Shown here one piece after another: positions 60,567 to 64,000 of a stretch of 64,000 nt of DNA. Both the position numbers and the translations under genes were made by a program. The notes under the pieces were generated by a model that was not told the origin of the DNA, did not search any database, and was given only the letters and a program-made list of their open reading frames with translations. Origin of the DNA: Companilactobacillus bobalius (lineage in GTDB: Bacteria; Bacillota; Bacilli; Lactobacillales; Lactobacillaceae); the NCBI RefSeq assembly GCF_009764355.1, contig NZ_LNUA01000077.1, forward strand, positions 248,001 through 312,000, in the 5' to 3' direction. Numbering within the stretch: position 1 is the first letter of the stretch; each line of letters begins with the position of its first letter.

Positions 60567-61158
60567 TATATTTAAAAAAAATTAATGCGCTACCATTGGT
60601 ACAGACCATTTACAGTAAATCCAATTCGTTTCATTTAAGAAATTACAGGGATTGATTTCAAGAAAAAGTAATACTACGATGTGTCACACAAAAGTAACAA
60701 GTGAAAAAACTCGTGATAAAGATATATTTATATAGGAATAAATTGGACAATTACCACTGTTTAGGGCTTTAGGAAAGACATAATTGAAAACTAGTGAAAA
60801 TAGTAGACTGCTTTCAAATATCACAAACAACCATAAAAATGGACAAAAATAACAGAAATAAAATCATTTAATGAAGAACAAAAAATTAAAAACATTGTCA
60901 AAACGGTTCCAATTAATATGCCAAATGGACACAAAGAAATTCGTAAAAATCACAAAGATAGTTTAATTTGATTGTGGTCTAGACTTTTTTTTAAAAGTAC
61001 TGTTTTTTTTTCTGAAAAAATGATATTATGTAAGGGTTCACATGAAGGGTGAGCTAGATTAAAACGGTTTATTAGGATATTATTCTATTTTTTTAGGCGA
61101 CCATAATGGGTGGTCGAAGTAAGCGTTTTAATTATATAAAACATAAGGAGGAAGAAAC
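60567..61158 (+). promoter_or_regulatory. long gene-free region before the mannose PTS: promoter, cre-like sites, hairpin leader
   Basis: No coding region is seen in these 592 A+T-rich bases. TGTTTT (61001-61006) and TATTAT (61024-61029) with 17-base spacing form the best promoter. TCAAAACGGTTCCA (60898-60911) and AGTAAGCGTTTTAA (61119-61132) each match the cre consensus at 12 of 14 positions. In the leader, ATTAAAACG (61058-61066) pairs with CGTTTTAAT (61124-61132), enclosing the perfect hairpin CGACCA/TGGTCG (61098-61116). The sigma-54 -24/-12 motif often found before such operons is not visible. Confidence 0.5.
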
Positions 61159-62133
61159 ATGGTTGGAATTATTATTGCAAGCCATGGTGACTTTGCCGAC
61201 GGCATTAAGATGTCTGGTTCAATGATTTTCGGTGAACAAAAAGATGTTCAATCCGTTACATTGCAACCAAGCATGGGGCCTGATGACCTTAAGGCAAAAT
61301 TGGAAGATGCTGTTTCCAAATTGGAAGACCAAGAACAAGTTTTGTTCCTTGTTGACCTTTGGGGTGGAACACCATTCAACCAAGTAAATGGTTTGTTCGA
61401 GGCACATAAGGATAAGTGGGCTATTGTTGCTGGTCTTAACTTACCTATGTTGATTGAAGCCTACGCTTCACGTATGTCAATGAACTCTGCACATGAAATT
61501 GCCGCTCATATTATTGAAACAGCAAAAGATGGTGTAAAGGTTCGTCCAGAATCACTACAACCTAAGGATGCTGCTCCTAAAGCTGCTCCTAAACAAACTG
61601 TTTCAGGTGGTAAGGCTGGTTCATTGGAATATGTTTTGGCACGTATTGATTCACGTCTATTGCATGGTCAAGTTGCTACTGCATGGTCAAAATCAGTTTC
61701 ACCAACACGTATTATCGTTGTTTCAGATAACGTTGCTAAGGATGACTTGCGTAAACAATTGATTATGCAAGCTGCACCAGTTGGTGTTCATGCTCACGTT
61801 ATCCCAATCAATCAAATGATCAAGATTGCTAAGGATGACAAACATTTCGGTGGCGAACGTGCATTACTATTGTTCGAAACACCACAAGATGTTGAAAAAG
61901 CTATCGAGGGTGGAGTTCCATTGAAGACTATCAATGTTGGTTCAATGGCTCACTCAGTTGGTAAAGTTCAACCTAATAAAGTTTTGGCATTTGATCAAAA
62001 CGATATTGATACATTTAAGAAGATGGAATCACAAGGCATCAAATTTGATGTTCGTAAGGTTCCAACAGATTCTGAGGACAATCTTGATAATATTATGAAG
62101 AAAGCCCAAGCAGAATTGGATAAAAACAAATAG
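61159..62133 (+). CDS. manX: mannose-family PTS EIIAB
   Basis: 324 residues. EIIA domain (about 1-130) with phosphorylated His9 in IIIASHGDFADGIKMSG and LVDLWGGTPFNQ; a linker of about 30 residues rich in Ala, Pro and Lys; then EIIB (about 155-324) with His169 in RIDSRLLHGQVATAWSK. It transfers phosphate from HPr to the incoming sugar (glucose, mannose or fructose class). GGAGGAAG precedes the ATG. First gene of the three-gene operon. Confidence 0.95.
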   Translation: MVGIIIASHGDFADGIKMSGSMIFGEQKDVQSVTLQPSMGPDDLKAKLEDAVSKLEDQEQVLFLVDLWGGTPFNQVNGLFEAHKDKWAIVAGLNLPMLIEAYASRMSMNSAHEIAAHIIETAKDGVKVRPESLQPKDAAPKAAPKQTVSGGKAGSLEYVLARIDSRLLHGQVATAWSKSVSPTRIIVVSDNVAKDDLRKQLIMQAAPVGVHAHVIPINQMIKIAKDDKHFGGERALLLFETPQDVEKAIEGGVPLKTINVGSMAHSVGKVQPNKVLAFDQNDIDTFKKMESQGIKFDVRKVPTDSEDNLDNIMKKAQAELDKNK

Positions 62134-62177
62134 GGATTTAACTTTTATATAAGAAATAAAACGGAGGATTAATAATC

Positions 62178-62996
62178 ATGCAATTAAATGCTATTCAGAT
62201 TATTCTTGTCGTTTTGGTATCATTCCTAGCTGGTATGGAAGGTATTTTGGATGAATTCCATTTTCACCAACCAGTTATCGCATGTACTTTAATCGGCTTA
62301 GTTACAGGTCAATTGTTACCTTGTCTTATCCTTGGTGGATCACTACAAATGATCGCCTTAGGTTGGGCTAATATCGGTGCTGCCGTAGCACCTGATGCCG
62401 CTTTGGCATCTGTCGCTTCAGCTATTATTCTTGTTCTTGGTGGTAAAGGACAAAAGGGTGTTGGTTCAGCTATCGCTATTGCTGTTCCTTTGGCTGTTGC
62501 CGGACTACTTCTAACAATTCTATGTCGTACATTGGCAACTGGTATTGTTCATATTATGGATAAGGCTGCTGAAGAAGGTAGTTTTGCTAAAATTGATTTC
62601 TGGCAATATGTTGCTATTTGTATGCAAGGTTTACGTATCGCTATTCCTGCCGCATTGATTCTTGCAATCGGTGCTGGTCCTGTTAGATCATTACTAGATG
62701 CTATGCCTACTTGGTTGACAGATGGTTTGTCAATCGGTGGTGGTATGGTTGTTGCTGTTGGTTACGCAATGGTTATCAATATGATGGCTAGTCGTGAAGT
62801 ATGGCCATTCTTTGCTATTGGTTTCGTACTTGCAACAGTTACAGATCTAACACTTATTGGTCTTGGTACTATCGGTATTTCTATGGCGCTCATCTACTTG
62901 AAATTATCTAAATCAGGTGGCAATGGCGGTTCAAATGGTGGTGGAGGTAACTCTAACACCGGTGATCCAGTCGGCGACATAATAGATAACTATTAA
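62178..62996 (+). CDS. manY: mannose-family PTS EIIC
   Basis: 272 residues, about seven to nine hydrophobic segments. GMEGILDEFHFHQPVIACTLIGLVTGQL and the GGSLQMIALGWANIGAAVAPDAALASVASAI signature of ManY-type EIIC proteins are present. A polar Gly/Asn-rich tail (about residues 248-272) ends the protein. It forms the membrane channel with EIID and, in Lactobacillales, is a receptor for class IIa bacteriocins. GGAGG precedes the ATG. Confidence 0.95.
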   Translation: MQLNAIQIILVVLVSFLAGMEGILDEFHFHQPVIACTLIGLVTGQLLPCLILGGSLQMIALGWANIGAAVAPDAALASVASAIILVLGGKGQKGVGSAIAIAVPLAVAGLLLTILCRTLATGIVHIMDKAAEEGSFAKIDFWQYVAICMQGLRIAIPAALILAIGAGPVRSLLDAMPTWLTDGLSIGGGMVVAVGYAMVINMMASREVWPFFAIGFVLATVTDLTLIGLGTIGISMALIYLKLSKSGGNGGSNGGGGNSNTGDPVGDIIDNY

Positions 62997-63015
62997 GAGG
63001 GGAGAACACATAAAA

Positions 63016-63927
63016 ATGGCAGATCAAGTTAAAATTTCTAAAAAAGATAGAATCTCCGTTTGGTGGCGCTCAACGTTCCTTCAAGGTTCATGGAACTACG
63101 AACGTATGCAAAACGGTGGCTGGACTTATTCACTAATTCCAGTTTTGAAAAAATTATATAAGACAAAAGAAGATCGTGCTGCTGCTTTGAAGCGTCACAT
63201 GGAATTCTTTAATTGTCATCCATACCTTTCATCACCTATTCTTGGTGTAACAATGGCATTGGAAGAGGAACGTGCAAACGGTGCCGCTATCGATGATGTT
63301 ACAATCCAAGGTGTTAAAGTTGGTATGATGGGTCCTTTGGCTGGTATTGGTGATCCTGTGTTCTGGTTCACTGTTAAACCTATTATTGGTGCTTTAGCTG
63401 CTTCATTGGCTATGACTGGTAATATTCTTGGACCAATCATTTACTTCGTTGCATGGAATGCTATTCGTATGGCCTTCATGTGGTACACACAAGAGCTTGG
63501 TTACAAAGCTGGTTCTAAGATTACAGATGACGTTTCCGGTGGTGTCCTACAAGACATTACTAAAGGTGCTTCAATTCTAGGTATGTTTATCTTAGGTTCA
63601 TTGATCAACCGTTGGGTTGTTGTTAAGTTCACACCAACAGTTTCAACTGTTAAGTTGGCTAAGGGTGCATACATTGACTGGTCAAAGATTCCATCAGGTG
63701 CACAAGGTATCAAACAAGCATTGATTCAACAAAAAGATGGTCTATCATTGACTGCTCATAAAGTAACAACATTGCAAGATAACTTGGATCAATTGATCCC
63801 TGGTTTAGCTGCTTTGCTTCTAACATTGTTCTGCATGTGGTTACTAAAGAAGAAAGTATCTCCAATCGTTATTATTCTTGGCTTGTTCGTTGTAGGTGTT
63901 CTTCTACACGTTCTACATGTTATGTAA
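63016..63927 (+). CDS. manZ: mannose-family PTS EIID
   Basis: 303 residues. SKKDRISVWWRSTFLQGSWNYERMQNGGWTYSLIPVLKKLY at the N-terminus and the GVKVGMMGPLAGIGDPVFWFTVKPI block are diagnostic of EIID. C-terminal membrane segments follow a soluble stretch (about residues 205-255). Obligate partner of EIIC. Last gene before the terminator at the window end; no manO-type fourth gene precedes the terminator. Confidence 0.95.
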   Translation: MADQVKISKKDRISVWWRSTFLQGSWNYERMQNGGWTYSLIPVLKKLYKTKEDRAAALKRHMEFFNCHPYLSSPILGVTMALEEERANGAAIDDVTIQGVKVGMMGPLAGIGDPVFWFTVKPIIGALAASLAMTGNILGPIIYFVAWNAIRMAFMWYTQELGYKAGSKITDDVSGGVLQDITKGASILGMFILGSLINRWVVVKFTPTVSTVKLAKGAYIDWSKIPSGAQGIKQALIQQKDGLSLTAHKVTTLQDNLDQLIPGLAALLLTLFCMWLLKKKVSPIVIILGLFVVGVLLHVLHVM

Positions 63928-63961
63928 TAATTTGAGACTTTCAAAAAGTTTTACTAATTAA

Positions 63962-64000
63962 AAATGAGACATCAATTCGTTTTTGAGTTGATGTCTCATT
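63962..64000 (+). terminator. intrinsic terminator after the mannose PTS operon
   Basis: AATGAGACATCAA pairs with TTGATGTCTCATT (one loop TCGTTTTTGAG); the window ends at the base of the stem, so the T-run is not visible in full. Confidence 0.8.

Noticed and set aside
60567..61158. Sigma-54 promoter before the mannose PTS
   Set aside because: The TGGCAC-N5-TTGC pattern was looked for because related operons use it; the nearest string (TGGTAC-N5-ATTT near 60597-60611) lacks the GC element.

Overview
The window looks like chromosome of an AT-rich Gram-positive of the Lactobacillales, most likely a Lactobacillaceae species; the ribosomal-protein sequences and gene neighbourhoods would fit the Companilactobacillus/former Lactobacillus group. 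That assignment is inference from sequence memory, not from a search. Supporting signs are strong GGAGG ribosome binding sites, frequent TTG/GTG starts, sigma-A type promoters, CcpA (cre) sites, ECF and PTS transporters, pyruvate oxidase, and a fumarase/fumarate-reductase pair. I see no rRNA, tRNA, CRISPR array, insertion sequence, prophage or plasmid replication gene.

Layout. 1-405 is the 5' part of a minus-strand membrane protein. 430-14390 is the S10-spc-alpha ribosomal supercluster (rpsJ to rplQ, with secY, adk, infA and rpoA), closed by an unusually branched terminator RNA. 14540-18841 holds the ECF energy-coupling module (ecfA1, ecfA2, ecfT), truA, and an L13-leader-controlled rplM-rpsI unit. 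From 18870 onward come small, mostly independent accessory transcription units: a CcpA-controlled 6-phospho-beta-glucosidase/GntR/RpiB-like cluster; a GNAT acetyltransferase and a 43-residue gene; a DUF218 membrane protein; a DeoR-HAD-macrodomain operon; an SDR and a DUF1516 protein; a MarR-controlled ABC exporter; a zinc-independent L33/S14 cassette; fumC-frdA; a CPA2 antiporter; a YtrA-type GntR/ABC operon; and an aldo-keto reductase.

37949-43381 is a complete 2-aminoethylphosphonate uptake and degradation operon (phnD-C-E-E-X-W), preceded by a four-copy, 11-bp-periodic PhoP-type box. 47069-51780 carries pstSCAB, also preceded by 11-bp-spaced PhoP-type repeats, and a divergent OmpR-family regulator whose receiver domain has lost key phosphorylation residues and which has no adjacent kinase. 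Read together these suggest a local Pho regulon that links phosphate and phosphonate scavenging through an atypical regulator. This is the most interesting system in the window.

The right end carries a type II P-type ATPase with an attenuator-like leader, a GntR-operator-controlled EIICBA sugar PTS, panE paired with an orphan EIIC-like permease, an HxlR/oxidoreductase divergent pair, and a mannose-family PTS (EIIAB, EIIC, EIID) behind a 660-base intergenic region with a nested hairpin leader. Many units are separated by strong intrinsic terminators, several of which serve both strands.
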